Source of the DNA: Corynebacterium casei LMG S-19264
GTDB taxonomy: Bacteria; Actinomycetota; Actinomycetes; Mycobacteriales; Mycobacteriaceae
Length of the DNA stretch: 64,000 nt
Assembly (NCBI RefSeq): GCF_000550785.1
Contig: NZ_CP004350.1
Span: 2,274,009 to 2,338,008 of the forward strand
Direction: 5' to 3'
Below the pieces are notes generated by a model. The model was not told where the DNA came from and made no database searches. It was given only the letters and a program-made list of their open reading frames with translations. Of this stretch, positions 28,833 to 37,471 are shown piece by piece; positions within the stretch are counted from its first letter, which is position 1, and each line of letters opens with the position of its first letter. The position numbers and the translations under genes are program-made.

Positions 28833-28871
28833 CAGTAAAAGCACCAGCCCATTGGGTTGGTGCTTTTACTG
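28833..28871. terminator. Strong terminator of UPF0182 gene
   Basis: An 18-bp stem with one G-T pair (28833-28850 and 28854-28871) and a 3-nt loop contains the runs AAAA and TTTT, so it can stop transcription on either strand. It lies 47 bp after the UPF0182 stop codon on the minus strand. Confidence 0.85.
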
Positions 28872-28876
28872 TGCTG

Positions 28877-28902
28877 TGTGAGACTACAGCCCTAGTCTCA
28901 CA
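28877..28902 (-). repeat. Second hairpin 3' of UPF0182 gene
   Basis: A perfect 10-bp inverted repeat, TGTGAGACTA and its complement, has a 6-nt spacer. It lies between the UPF0182 stop and the terminator and forms the first of two tandem 3' hairpins. Confidence 0.6.
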
Positions 28903-28917
28903 GGCGTTGTTGCCAGA

Positions 28918-31900
28918 TTATTCGGCTGGCTGCTCAGCAGGAGTCTGAAGGTCCTGGAATTGCTGGACGGCACTGTCCAACTCATCCAATGCGCGGCCGT
29001 ACTCCTCGTGGGAGCCGTCGCGGGCATCTTCCAGACCAGTCAACGCGTCGTTGATAGCGTTCATAGCTTCCTCAGCGTTTTCAGGCAATGGAGCGGCTGG
29101 GGTGTCATCCTCAGCTGGTGCTTCATCAGCAGGCTGCTCATCGGCGTCCGTATCGGTGCCGGCATCGCCGCCATCATCAACAACCTCGATGTCCTGAACT
29201 GCGTCGGAATCAATACCCACCTGCTCAAGCGCGGCATCCACGGTTGGTGCATAACCAACGCGGCCCTTGTAGGAAACCAGAACACGCAGCAGCTTCGGGA
29301 AGGCCGAAGCCTGGTCCTTACGCTGCGAGTAAATCGGCTCCATGTACAGAATTTCACCGCCGCCTACTGGCAAGGCCAGCAAGTTACCATTATGCAGGTC
29401 GTTCGATCCACGCCACAACGTCATATCTCGTGCCACCTGATCCGAAGACATCATGGCATCCTGCGCCTGCTTCGGACCCTGAGTCTGAGTATTGGTTGGC
29501 AGAACGCGAACAGTGATTTCGCCGTAGCTGTCAGGATCCGAGGATGCAGTCATGTGAGCAGACAAGAACTCACGGGACAGACCACGGAAGGAAGTAATCA
29601 GCTGGAAGGTTGGTTCACCGGTCTCAGGCTCAGCGGCCACAACGTAGTACGGAGGCTGGTCCAGGTTCTCTTGGTCAGCACCGGTTGGGTCAGCTGGGAC
29701 AGACCAGAAGGCGTCGTTGTTGAAGAAGACGTTTGGATCATCGACGTGGTAACGCGCCAGGATTGAACGCTGCACCTTGAACATGTCCTGTGGGTAGCGG
29801 AAGTGAGCACGCAGCTCATCAGAAATCTCAGACTCAGGCTTCACAACGTCCGGGAATACACCCTCCCAAGCCTTTAGCACCGGGTCCTCGGTGTCGAACT
29901 CGAAGATTTCCACGCTGCCGTCATAAGCATCGACGGTAGCCTTAACGGAGTTACGGATGTAGCCAACCTCATCAGAAATCAGACGCTGCTGGGTACCTTC
30001 AGCATTCAATGCATCGGCGGTAGCCTCAGTCAGGTTCTCACCCTGCGAGTAAGGGAAACGGTCGAGGGTGGTGTAGCCGTCCACAATCCACTTGATGCGG
30101 CCATCAACCACAGCTGGGTAGGTCTCAGAGTCAGTGGTCAACCAAGGAGCAACCTTTTCCACACGCTCACGTGGGTCACGGTCGTAGAGAATCTTCGATT
30201 CAGAACCAACGCGGTCGGACAGAATCAGGTTCATTTCCTGGTAGCGCAAAGCGTAAGCAGCACGGTCAAACATGTTGCCAATGTCCACGCCGCCCTCACC
30301 GTCATAGGTGAAGCTGGAGTTATCAGTATCAAACTCCACTGGGCCGTTGCCGGTGTCACCAACGATGGCGTAATCCGCACCATCATCAGCAGAAGCGGTC
30401 ACTGGGCCGTAGTAGATACGAGGTTGGTCCACGTGAATGCCCAACTCGGACTCAGCATCTAGGGTCTCGCCTTCGCCTTCAGCTTCTTCGCCGGCCTGGG
30501 TCTGCAGGTCAGAAACGTTAAAGACTGGGAAGCCACCGCGGGTAGAGCCTGCATCCTGTGCAACCTCATCAACGCGGTTTGCCTGTGCAGCAACAAAGCC
30601 GTTGCCGTGGGTGTAAACGGTGTGGCGGTTAATCCAGTTCAGCTGGTTCTCACGCAGTGCGTTCGGGTCAACCTCACGCGCAGCAACAACGAAGTCGCGC
30701 AGATCACCATCAACCATGTAGCGGTCCATGGACAAAGTCTTAGCGAAGCCGTAGAAGTTACGCAGTTGCTGCATCTGGGTAAAGGTAGGGGACAAAATGT
30801 CCGGATCCAGAAGGCGCAGGTTAGAAATCGTTGCTTCATCGGCAGCGACTGCTTCATCGGAAGTTTCTTCCGCGCCCCAGTCCTCGATGTAGGTCACTTC
30901 TTCATCAGTAAGCCCATATGCGTAACGAGTTGATTCAATATTGCGAGCAATCGATTCAGCTTCTTTCGCGGAACGATTTGGCTGAACGGAGAAACGCTCC
31001 ATCAAAATTGGCCATGCGCCACCAATCACAATGCCGGAAACCAGCATCAACACAACGGCAAGTGCTGGGATGCGCAAGTCCTTGAGCACAATCGCGGCGA
31101 AGAAAGCTACCGCAACGAACACACCGATGACCATCAAAATGATCTTTGCTGGAAGCTGTGCGTTCAAGTCGGTGTAAGAAGCACCGGAGAACATGTCATT
31201 GGAGTTGTACAGCAGCGCGTAGCGCTGCAGCCAGTAGTCCACTACCTTCAGCAGCATCCAGATACCGGCGGTGACTGCCAGCTGAATACGAGCAGGCTTA
31301 GACAAAGAACCCTTGATGCCCGCAGCCTGGTTGCCAATGCGGATGCCGCCCAGAACGTAGTGGCCGACTAGTGCGATGAGCAGGGCCACCAAGGTCAGCA
31401 TGGACAAGGTGGAGACAATCAGCTGGAAGACAGGCAGCTGGAATGCGTAGAAACCGTAGTCCAGTCCGAACTGTGGGTCGGTCTCACCGAAGTCGGTGCC
31501 GTTGACAAACAGCAGGATGCTGCGCCATGAGCTTTGCAGCAAAAAGCCCGTCATCAAACCGATGATCAGTGGCAGCACCTTGAGGAAGGTGCCAACAGAC
31601 TTTTCAATTGCTTGACGGTATTGGTAGACCGGCGAGTTCAAGTCGCCCAAGTCCATGTCGTCGGGCCGGCCACGCCACACGAAGTATCCAGCCAGCCACA
31701 CAACAGCGGCGGCGACCAGCGCGGTCACGAGGAACAGGACTACTCGTGCAATGATTGCGGTGTTGAAAACCCCGCGGTAGTCAATTGCGCCAAACCACTT
31801 CCAGTCGGTATACACTCCAACGAACAATGGTCCGATGAAAAGTATTACTGCGATGATGCCGAGCACCCACGCTAAAATGCGGGGCGGTCGTTTCATAGGG

Positions 31901-31941
31901 GCGGAGGGTTGGGCTGTATGTGAAACCAACGCCAGCTCCAA
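28918..31941 (-). CDS. UPF0182 family large membrane protein
   Basis: This is a 1007-residue protein of the actinobacterial UPF0182 family (Rv3193c-like). About seven membrane helices lie in residues 20-325 and a large extracytoplasmic domain covers about 330-920. The C-terminus is an acidic, Ala/Pro-rich tail (about 920-1007). The function is unknown. The family is conserved in this neighbourhood, with the PDZ protease and DUF2342 genes close by. The start is uncertain: TTG 31941 gives the longest form, and ATG 31896 begins just before the first membrane helix (MKRPPRILAW). Neither has a clear ribosome-binding site. Confidence 0.9.
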   Translation of the reverse strand: MELALVSHTAQPSAPMKRPPRILAWVLGIIAVILFIGPLFVGVYTDWKWFGAIDYRGVFNTAIIARVVLFLVTALVAAAVVWLAGYFVWRGRPDDMDLGDLNSPVYQYRQAIEKSVGTFLKVLPLIIGLMTGFLLQSSWRSILLFVNGTDFGETDPQFGLDYGFYAFQLPVFQLIVSTLSMLTLVALLIALVGHYVLGGIRIGNQAAGIKGSLSKPARIQLAVTAGIWMLLKVVDYWLQRYALLYNSNDMFSGASYTDLNAQLPAKIILMVIGVFVAVAFFAAIVLKDLRIPALAVVLMLVSGIVIGGAWPILMERFSVQPNRSAKEAESIARNIESTRYAYGLTDEEVTYIEDWGAEETSDEAVAADEATISNLRLLDPDILSPTFTQMQQLRNFYGFAKTLSMDRYMVDGDLRDFVVAAREVDPNALRENQLNWINRHTVYTHGNGFVAAQANRVDEVAQDAGSTRGGFPVFNVSDLQTQAGEEAEGEGETLDAESELGIHVDQPRIYYGPVTASADDGADYAIVGDTGNGPVEFDTDNSSFTYDGEGGVDIGNMFDRAAYALRYQEMNLILSDRVGSESKILYDRDPRERVEKVAPWLTTDSETYPAVVDGRIKWIVDGYTTLDRFPYSQGENLTEATADALNAEGTQQRLISDEVGYIRNSVKATVDAYDGSVEIFEFDTEDPVLKAWEGVFPDVVKPESEISDELRAHFRYPQDMFKVQRSILARYHVDDPNVFFNNDAFWSVPADPTGADQENLDQPPYYVVAAEPETGEPTFQLITSFRGLSREFLSAHMTASSDPDSYGEITVRVLPTNTQTQGPKQAQDAMMSSDQVARDMTLWRGSNDLHNGNLLALPVGGGEILYMEPIYSQRKDQASAFPKLLRVLVSYKGRVGYAPTVDAALEQVGIDSDAVQDIEVVDDGGDAGTDTDADEQPADEAPAEDDTPAAPLPENAEEAMNAINDALTGLEDARDGSHEEYGRALDELDSAVQQFQDLQTPAEQPAE

Positions 31942-32020
31942 TCAATATCGTGTGCCAAAATTGTCTATTAGTTGGCCAATTTTACGGCCAGTACCATCTA
32001 GCTAACGAACGAGGTTGCTC

Positions 32021-32551
32021 ATGAGTTCCCCAGGTTTTAATCAACAAGCTCTTAACAAAGCGATGATGGAAGCCGTGGACTTTGTTCACGCGGAGGGCTG
32101 GGAGGCTCCCCCTACACTTTTCGCGTTGGTTCCTACGGCTTTAGTTGTTGATCAAATTGACTTGGATGATGATTCCGCGCCGCTGACCTTGGTTGTTCAG
32201 GATAATCTTCCGGATAATATCCAGCCGGGCTCCGAAGAGTTGGCGGATTATGTCTCTCGTATTGCGTGGCCTCATCAGGTTGAGGGTGCGGTGTTGGCGC
32301 AAGAAATTATGTTCAAGGACACATCTTCTACTGATACTGAGCCTCGTCCTGCCAGACTCTTTTCAGGCTGTTTGCGGGAAGAAGGCTTAGAGCAAACTGT
32401 GTTGCAGATTCGTCCAACGGAGCAAGAGCTTGCCGATGCCGGGCCGTTCGCCGAAGACGACGTCCAACTACGGGGCGGTCCGAATGTAGCCCCGGGTGTT
32501 GTAGCAGCGCTTCGTTATGGTCTGGAGCAAGACCCGGATGATTTGCTGTAA
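32021..32551 (+). CDS. PPA1309-family protein
   Basis: This 176-residue soluble protein matches the PPA1309 family of actinobacteria, whose function is unknown. Recognisable parts are WEAPPTLFALVPTALV near the start, the ISRIAWPHQVEGAVLA-like stretch, and the end NVAPGVVAALRYGLEQDPDD. GAGG 6 nt before ATG 32021 sets the start. It is divergent from the UPF0182 gene with a 79-bp spacer. Confidence 0.85.
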   Translation: MSSPGFNQQALNKAMMEAVDFVHAEGWEAPPTLFALVPTALVVDQIDLDDDSAPLTLVVQDNLPDNIQPGSEELADYVSRIAWPHQVEGAVLAQEIMFKDTSSTDTEPRPARLFSGCLREEGLEQTVLQIRPTEQELADAGPFAEDDVQLRGGPNVAPGVVAALRYGLEQDPDDLL

Positions 32552-32610
32552 TTAATTCGTCTAGACTGTAAAAGGCTAAAATTTCACGCACTACATGAGG
32601 AGTAGGTTCC

Positions 32611-33276
32611 GTGCTTAAATCCCGCAAGCCGCGCATCATGCAACTAACTGGCGCAGTATTCTTAGCAGCCACTCTTGTTGCGTGCGGCAACACTGAAGAA
32701 CCTGCTCCTGAGCCCGCACCGGAGACTTCCACCGTCACTGAGAACACGGAAGAAACTTCCGAGACCTCGGAAGAGTCCACGTCCTCAGAAACCGAGTCCA
32801 GCACAGAAACCTCTGAGTCGGAGTCGGAGTCTGCAACCGCTGAACCTTCTGAGTCAGAATCTGAAGAACCAACGGAGACGACATCGGCTAGCTCCGGCAG
32901 CATCAGCGAAGATGTTGAAGATGCCTATGAAATCTTCGGCTCCATTGCCCCGCGTGAGCTTTTTGAAAAGTTTGATTCTTGTGACCCAGTGGGCAATGAG
33001 AACAACTACAACTGCTCTGGCCCAGAAGTAGGCCAGATCCAGTTCTCCAAGTCTTCCAACCGCGCGACCCAGACCACCCAGGTGCTCACTGAGCTGCGCA
33101 GCTCCACTGTCTTGGAAGACAGCGGCGACCGCGTTGTTGGCTGGTCCACCCTCGGTAGCACCGCTGTGCTGACCGTCGTGGACAACAACGAGGGCCTCGT
33201 GGTCCAGCAGATGCTGTCAACCGATCAGGAAGATCCAGAAGACCGCCTCATTGAGCTGGGGCTCTACACCCCGTAA
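32611..33276 (+). CDS. Lipoprotein with Ser/Glu/Thr-rich linker
   Basis: This is a 221-residue exported lipoprotein. The signal peptide ends in the lipobox TLVAC with Cys at about residue 25. About 70 low-complexity residues follow, almost only Glu, Ser, Thr, Pro and Ala, which probably span the cell-wall layer. Then comes a globular domain of about 120 residues with two Cys (FDSCDPV and NYNCSGP) that could form a disulfide. I do not recognise the domain. GGAG precedes GTG 32611. A terminator begins inside the last codons. Confidence 0.8.
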   Translation: MLKSRKPRIMQLTGAVFLAATLVACGNTEEPAPEPAPETSTVTENTEETSETSEESTSSETESSTETSESESESATAEPSESESEEPTETTSASSGSISEDVEDAYEIFGSIAPRELFEKFDSCDPVGNENNYNCSGPEVGQIQFSKSSNRATQTTQVLTELRSSTVLEDSGDRVVGWSTLGSTAVLTVVDNNEGLVVQQMLSTDQEDPEDRLIELGLYTP

Positions 33277-33306
33277 AATTCTTGGAGCAAAGCTCAGAAT
33301 TTTACG
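33272..33306 (+). terminator. Terminator of lipoprotein gene
   Basis: An 11-bp stem CGTAAAATTCT with its complement (33272-33282 and 33296-33306) has an inner GAGC/GCTC pair and is followed by TTTT. It overlaps the stop codon of the lipoprotein gene. Confidence 0.75.
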
Positions 33307-33366
33307 TTTTAATGCGAAGAGCTCAGAATTTTACGAATAGTGAATGGGGTGAGCTTTGCTCTAAGG

Positions 33367-34434
33367 CTATTCCGAACAGGTGCGGACTTCCTCACCGTTG
33401 GCGAAATCGTCCATGGCTTGGACTGCGTCGTCGAGGGTTTCAACAGACGCGATGACCATGTCGCCGCTATCGCGGCTGGTGGCGGCTTCGCAGTTCGCGG
33501 CCGGTGCGAGGAACAATTCCGCACCGGCTTCTTTTGATGCCTCAATCTTGTGCTCAATGCCGCCGATTGGCCCCACGGTGCCGTCTTCAGAGATGGTGCC
33601 GGTGCCTGCAACGAAGTGACCGCCAGTGAGGTCTTCTTCAGTCAGCTTGTCAATCACCGCGAGTGAGAACATCATGCCGGCCGAGGGGCCGCCGACATCT
33701 TGCAGGTTGTAGGTGACATTCATGCCATCACGTGGTGCGGATGTCATGGTTACGCCCAGCAAAGGCACGCTTGCATCATCAGGGTGTTCACCCAAGCTCA
33801 CGGTTTCTTCGCGTTCTTCGCCGTTGTTTTCTAGCGTCAACGTGACTTCATCGCCAGGCGCCTTGGCGCGAATGAGCTCTTGTACTTCTGCTGGTTCAGA
33901 AACATCCTGACCATCAACGGCGAGGACTACATCCTCAGGCTTAACCACATCGAAGGCTGCAGATTCTTCCATCACCCCGGCCACGACAACGTGGACGGGG
34001 ATATCCAGGTAATCCATGGCGGTGACCGTCGCGGCGGCTTCAGATTGGACGAAGGCCTGCTGGTTCGCTACCTTCATGTCCTCGGAGCTAGTGCCCGTTG
34101 GGATGACGGTTTCGAGCGGAACAATGGTGTCATCGGTAGTAAGCCAACGCCCGATTGCCTGCGACAGTGACATATTGGTGCGTACCGCCACCGTCGTCAT
34201 GTTCAGCTGCCCTGAGGTCTCATAGGTCTCAGCGCCTTCGATTTCAACGACGTCTAGCCCGTCAACATTTGAAAGTGTATCGACGGTTGGTCCCGGCCCC
34301 TGCGCCGCATAAGGCACAGTGAGAGAAATTTCTGTTCCTGGGATGTGGTCAATGCTCATTAACCCACCGAGCAGCACGATGGGCACTGCGCCCAAGGCCA
34401 GGGTGGTTAATCTGCGGTTCGACGGTGTACTCAC
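33367..34434 (-). CDS. YlbL-type PDZ and Lon-like (S16) protease
   Basis: This membrane-anchored serine protease has 355 residues: one N-terminal membrane helix (about 9-26), a PDZ domain (about 135-215) and a Lon-type protease domain (about 220-340). The catalytic pair is visible as Ser251 in GGPSAGMM and Lys296 in GIEHKIEAS. The active site is predicted outside the membrane. It is an Rv3194c-like member of the conserved cluster. The start is GTG 34434; a TAGAGT box 8 nt upstream suggests a nearly leaderless mRNA. Confidence 0.92.
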   Translation of the reverse strand: MSTPSNRRLTTLALGAVPIVLLGGLMSIDHIPGTEISLTVPYAAQGPGPTVDTLSNVDGLDVVEIEGAETYETSGQLNMTTVAVRTNMSLSQAIGRWLTTDDTIVPLETVIPTGTSSEDMKVANQQAFVQSEAAATVTAMDYLDIPVHVVVAGVMEESAAFDVVKPEDVVLAVDGQDVSEPAEVQELIRAKAPGDEVTLTLENNGEEREETVSLGEHPDDASVPLLGVTMTSAPRDGMNVTYNLQDVGGPSAGMMFSLAVIDKLTEEDLTGGHFVAGTGTISEDGTVGPIGGIEHKIEASKEAGAELFLAPAANCEAATSRDSGDMVIASVETLDDAVQAMDDFANGEEVRTCSE

Positions 34435-34515
34435 GCCAAAATACTCTACCCTTGTTCGCTGTCAGCGTAGCTATCACCATGGAGATATCCACCTCACCCT
34501 GGGTACATTGGGAGT

Positions 34516-35982
34516 ATGAGTAATGGATTCGGTTTTTCATTCAACAATGATGACGACGACGAAAACAATCGTAATAACAATCCCTTCGGCTTTAACTTTG
34601 GTTCCGGAGCTGGTGGCGGCGGTTTAGGCGACATGCTTAACCAGTTCGGCGCCATGCTTTCTGGCATGGGCAGTTCCATGAATTCCCCGGATGGCTCGGG
34701 ACCTGTGAATTATGACATGGCAGAGCGCATCGCCCGCCAGCAATTAGGCTCTGAAAAACCTATTAGTGATGAAGACAAGCGCGCGGTCGAAGAGTCCGTG
34801 CGTTTGGCAGAACTGTGGATTGATGAGCACACCTCGCTTCCAACTGCATCTGCGTCCACCCAGGCGTGGAATGCGCAGACCTGGCTGAATGAGACCATGC
34901 CAATGTGGAAGCGCATGGTTTCTCCTGTCGCGCAGCATATGGCTGATGCCCAATTAGAGTCCCTGCCGGAAGAAGCCCGGGAAATGATGGGCCCGATTGC
35001 CAACATGATGACGCAGATGTCAGGCATGAACTTTGGCATGCAGCTCGGCCACGCCCTTGGTGACCTGGCCCGTCAGGCCCTAACAGGCTCGGACTTCGGT
35101 CTTCCAGTTGCACCAGCTGGTGTGAACGCTATTTTGCCGCACAATATCCAGTCCATCGCGCGTGATTTGAAGGTGCCAAGCCAGGAAGTCCTGGTCTACA
35201 TCGCCGCCCGCGAGGCAGCCCGCCAGCGCCTGTTCAAGCATGTTCCATGGTTGGTTGAGCGCCTAGTCTCCTCCGTGGAGGAATACGCCATCGGCCTGGA
35301 GATTGACACCTCCCACTTAGAAGAAGCCACCCGCGAGCTCAACTTGGAGTCTGGGGATCCAGAGGCTATTCAGGATGCCATCGGCAAGCTGCAAGGTATG
35401 GACCTTAGCCCGCGGATTACCTCCCGCAATGCTGCGGCCGTTACCCGCCTGGAAACCCTGCTGGCGCTGGTTGAAGGCTGGGTTGAATACGTGGTCAATG
35501 AGGCTTTGAGCACCCGTATCCCTTCGACTCCTGCGATGGCGCGCGCTTGGCAGAACCGCCGCAACTCCGGTGGCTCTGCTGAAAAGGCATTCGCCAAGGT
35601 TGTCGGCATTGAATTCGGCGCCCCGAACGTGGAAGCCGCTGCTGAGCTGTGGCGTCGTTCCACCATCGCTGTTGGTGTGGACAAGCGTGACCACGTGTGG
35701 GACCACCCAGACTTCATTCCTTCCGCAGAGCACCTGGAAAACCCTGCTGCCTTCATTGATGGCCTGCTGGATGATGAATCCACCGATGATTTTGATGCTG
35801 AGTTTGCCAAGCTGGAAGAAATGCTCCGCAACGGTGAAACCGGTGTCAGCGAAGATGATGAAGCAAAGAAGGCTCAGGATTCTGAGGCTGATTCGAGCTC
35901 AGACGCTGAAAATAAGGATGAGAAGGACGACAAGGACGGCGAGTCCGGACCTTCTGATTCCTCCGGCTCTGATGAGAAGTAG
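34516..35982 (+). CDS. DUF2342 family (zincin-like) protein
   Basis: This 488-residue protein is of the DUF2342/zincin-like family (Rv3195-like). It begins with a polar Asn/Gly-rich region (about 1-55), has the family core LGHALGDLARQALTGSDFGL and VEGWVEYVV, and ends in a highly acidic Ser/Asp/Glu tail (about 430-488). In relatives I recall the helix as REAAHQRLF; here it reads REAARQRLF, so a possible metal-binding His is Arg, and catalytic activity is doubtful. TACATT six nt before ATG 34516 suggests a leaderless transcript. It is divergent from the YlbL gene. Confidence 0.83.
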   Translation: MSNGFGFSFNNDDDDENNRNNNPFGFNFGSGAGGGGLGDMLNQFGAMLSGMGSSMNSPDGSGPVNYDMAERIARQQLGSEKPISDEDKRAVEESVRLAELWIDEHTSLPTASASTQAWNAQTWLNETMPMWKRMVSPVAQHMADAQLESLPEEAREMMGPIANMMTQMSGMNFGMQLGHALGDLARQALTGSDFGLPVAPAGVNAILPHNIQSIARDLKVPSQEVLVYIAAREAARQRLFKHVPWLVERLVSSVEEYAIGLEIDTSHLEEATRELNLESGDPEAIQDAIGKLQGMDLSPRITSRNAAAVTRLETLLALVEGWVEYVVNEALSTRIPSTPAMARAWQNRRNSGGSAEKAFAKVVGIEFGAPNVEAAAELWRRSTIAVGVDKRDHVWDHPDFIPSAEHLENPAAFIDGLLDDESTDDFDAEFAKLEEMLRNGETGVSEDDEAKKAQDSEADSSSDAENKDEKDDKDGESGPSDSSGSDEK

Positions 35983-36513
35983 TTATTCTGCTTCTGCTGA
36001 TTCTTCAGCCTGACCAAAGCGCGCGAAGGCTTCTAGATAGCCTTTAGCGCGCTCTGCTTTATGCGCCCTATCTGCCCATTCCCAAAATTCTTTGGAGTGT
36101 CCGGGGATGAAGGTGTGCGTGAGTTCGTGAACAATGACCGAATCCAAGACGTAATCCGGCACCTTCTGCAGCCGGTCTGAAATACGAATATCGCCAGTCG
36201 CAATGGACGTACTCCCCCAGCGCGTATTTTGATTGCTCACCCAGCGAATAGAACCAACCTGCGCCTTATTGTCTAGGACCTTAGCGTTGAGCTCCTGCGC
36301 GCGCTGTTCCAGCTGATCGTCAGAAGTATGCTGGGAAACCGTGCGCTTGGCAACGCGCTGCAGCATGTCCGCGACGGCGTCATCTTCTTCACTCTTGTTC
36401 ATCCAGCCCGGGATGCGTACTTCTAAAACGCCCGCGTTGAGGCGTGCCGCAACGGTGCGCTTGCGCTTGGCAGAGCGAATGACCTTGACAGGCATGTGAG
36501 AAGAATTCGACAT
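35983..36513 (-). CDS. YgjP-like (DUF45) metallopeptidase
   Basis: This is a 176-residue soluble protein of the YgjP/DUF45 metallopeptidase group. HELTHTFIPGHSKEFW contains HExxH, and the His of GHSKEFW is the probable third zinc ligand. RWVSNQNTRWGSTSIATGDI is the family's WG-S motif. The substrate is unknown. ATG 36513 is chosen: TATTAT lies 8 nt upstream, and there is no ribosome-binding site, so the mRNA may be leaderless. The stop abuts that of the DUF2342 gene (convergent). Confidence 0.87.
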   Translation of the reverse strand: MSNSSHMPVKVIRSAKRKRTVAARLNAGVLEVRIPGWMNKSEEDDAVADMLQRVAKRTVSQHTSDDQLEQRAQELNAKVLDNKAQVGSIRWVSNQNTRWGSTSIATGDIRISDRLQKVPDYVLDSVIVHELTHTFIPGHSKEFWEWADRAHKAERAKGYLEAFARFGQAEESAEAE

Positions 36514-36580
36514 GAGTGCCAATAATATCGTGCGTGCTTATTCAAATCATGGCAGACTTATCTTTAAACGGGGGTAAGTC

Positions 36581-37447
36581 ATGATTGATAGAGAAATTGG
36601 TGAGCACACCAAGTACGTTCTTGGCCCGGGCATTGGAATCTTTGTCCGCGATGAGACACACATTCAGTTCGGGATGGATGCCACGCGCGCAGGCATCATT
36701 GAATCACCCAAGGCACAAACTCTGGTGAAGGTGTTGCGTGATGCGCAGCATGATGAACCGCGCACGCGCTATCAGTGGGAACGGGTTTTTTCATCCACGG
36801 GCATGAGCATGCTGGCGGCGCGCAGCTTGTTTCATGACCTGGTGGAGTACGCGATTATTCATCCGCAAAGAAACGAGCCACGCATCGTGGTCTTGGGCGA
36901 TTCACTGCTGGCGCAATCCATTCGCGCGATGTGTTTGCAACGCGGCCTGGGCGTGCGCTCACCTTTGGATTGGGAAATGTTGCACGTGTATTTATCCACC
37001 ATGGATCACGGCACCGTGGTGTTAGCCGTTGACCAACTGCACCAAACCCCGGAGGTTGCTTCGGCACTGCACGCTCTTCCGGACTCATGTTCTTGGATGC
37101 CGATTTCCATTGTGGATTCGCGCGGCTTCATCGGTCCACTGCGGCTGAAAGGTGAAGGGCCGTGCCCGCTGTGTTTTGAGCTGCACCGCGCGGAGCTCGA
37201 CCCGCGCTGGGCAGTGATCACTCAGCAGTTGAAAGAACAGCAGATTAACACTGATGAGCAGGTGCTCGCGGCTGTGACCGCGCAAGCAGCTGTCATTATT
37301 GATTGGCTGGTGGGCCGGCCGTTTCCGCCCGGCGCGCCAAACAAGCGCTACTACGCCGGGGAGCTAATTGATATTGATATCTACGGCAAGTCCCTGCACC
37401 GGTTGGTGGGCTCGCACCAGCAGTGCCCGGCGTGCTTTCACGCTTAA
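36581..37447 (+). CDS. TOMM-cyclodehydratase-like protein without a partner cluster
   Basis: This 288-residue protein resembles the actinobacterial Rv3196 group and the N-terminal/ThiF-like part of thiazole/oxazole-forming cyclodehydratases. A Rossmann-like start (RIVVLGDSLLAQSIRAM, about residues 100-117) is followed by FIGPLRLKGEGPCPLCFELHRAELDP, whose Cys-Pro-x-Cys and LHRxxxDP pattern is the family hallmark, and a final CPACFHA. CPLC and CPAC may form one zinc site. No precursor peptide, YcaO or dehydrogenase gene is near, so bacteriocin synthesis is unlikely. Its role is unknown. Confidence 0.75.
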   Translation: MIDREIGEHTKYVLGPGIGIFVRDETHIQFGMDATRAGIIESPKAQTLVKVLRDAQHDEPRTRYQWERVFSSTGMSMLAARSLFHDLVEYAIIHPQRNEPRIVVLGDSLLAQSIRAMCLQRGLGVRSPLDWEMLHVYLSTMDHGTVVLAVDQLHQTPEVASALHALPDSCSWMPISIVDSRGFIGPLRLKGEGPCPLCFELHRAELDPRWAVITQQLKEQQINTDEQVLAAVTAQAAVIIDWLVGRPFPPGAPNKRYYAGELIDIDIYGKSLHRLVGSHQQCPACFHA

Positions 37448-37471
37448 GGGTTCACCGCCACGAGTGCGGAC

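Noticed and set aside
28877..28902. TGTGA...TCACA resembling a GlxR/CRP site
   Set aside because: The half sites are 16 bp apart rather than 6, and the repeat lies at the 3' end of a gene before a terminator, so it is a hairpin.
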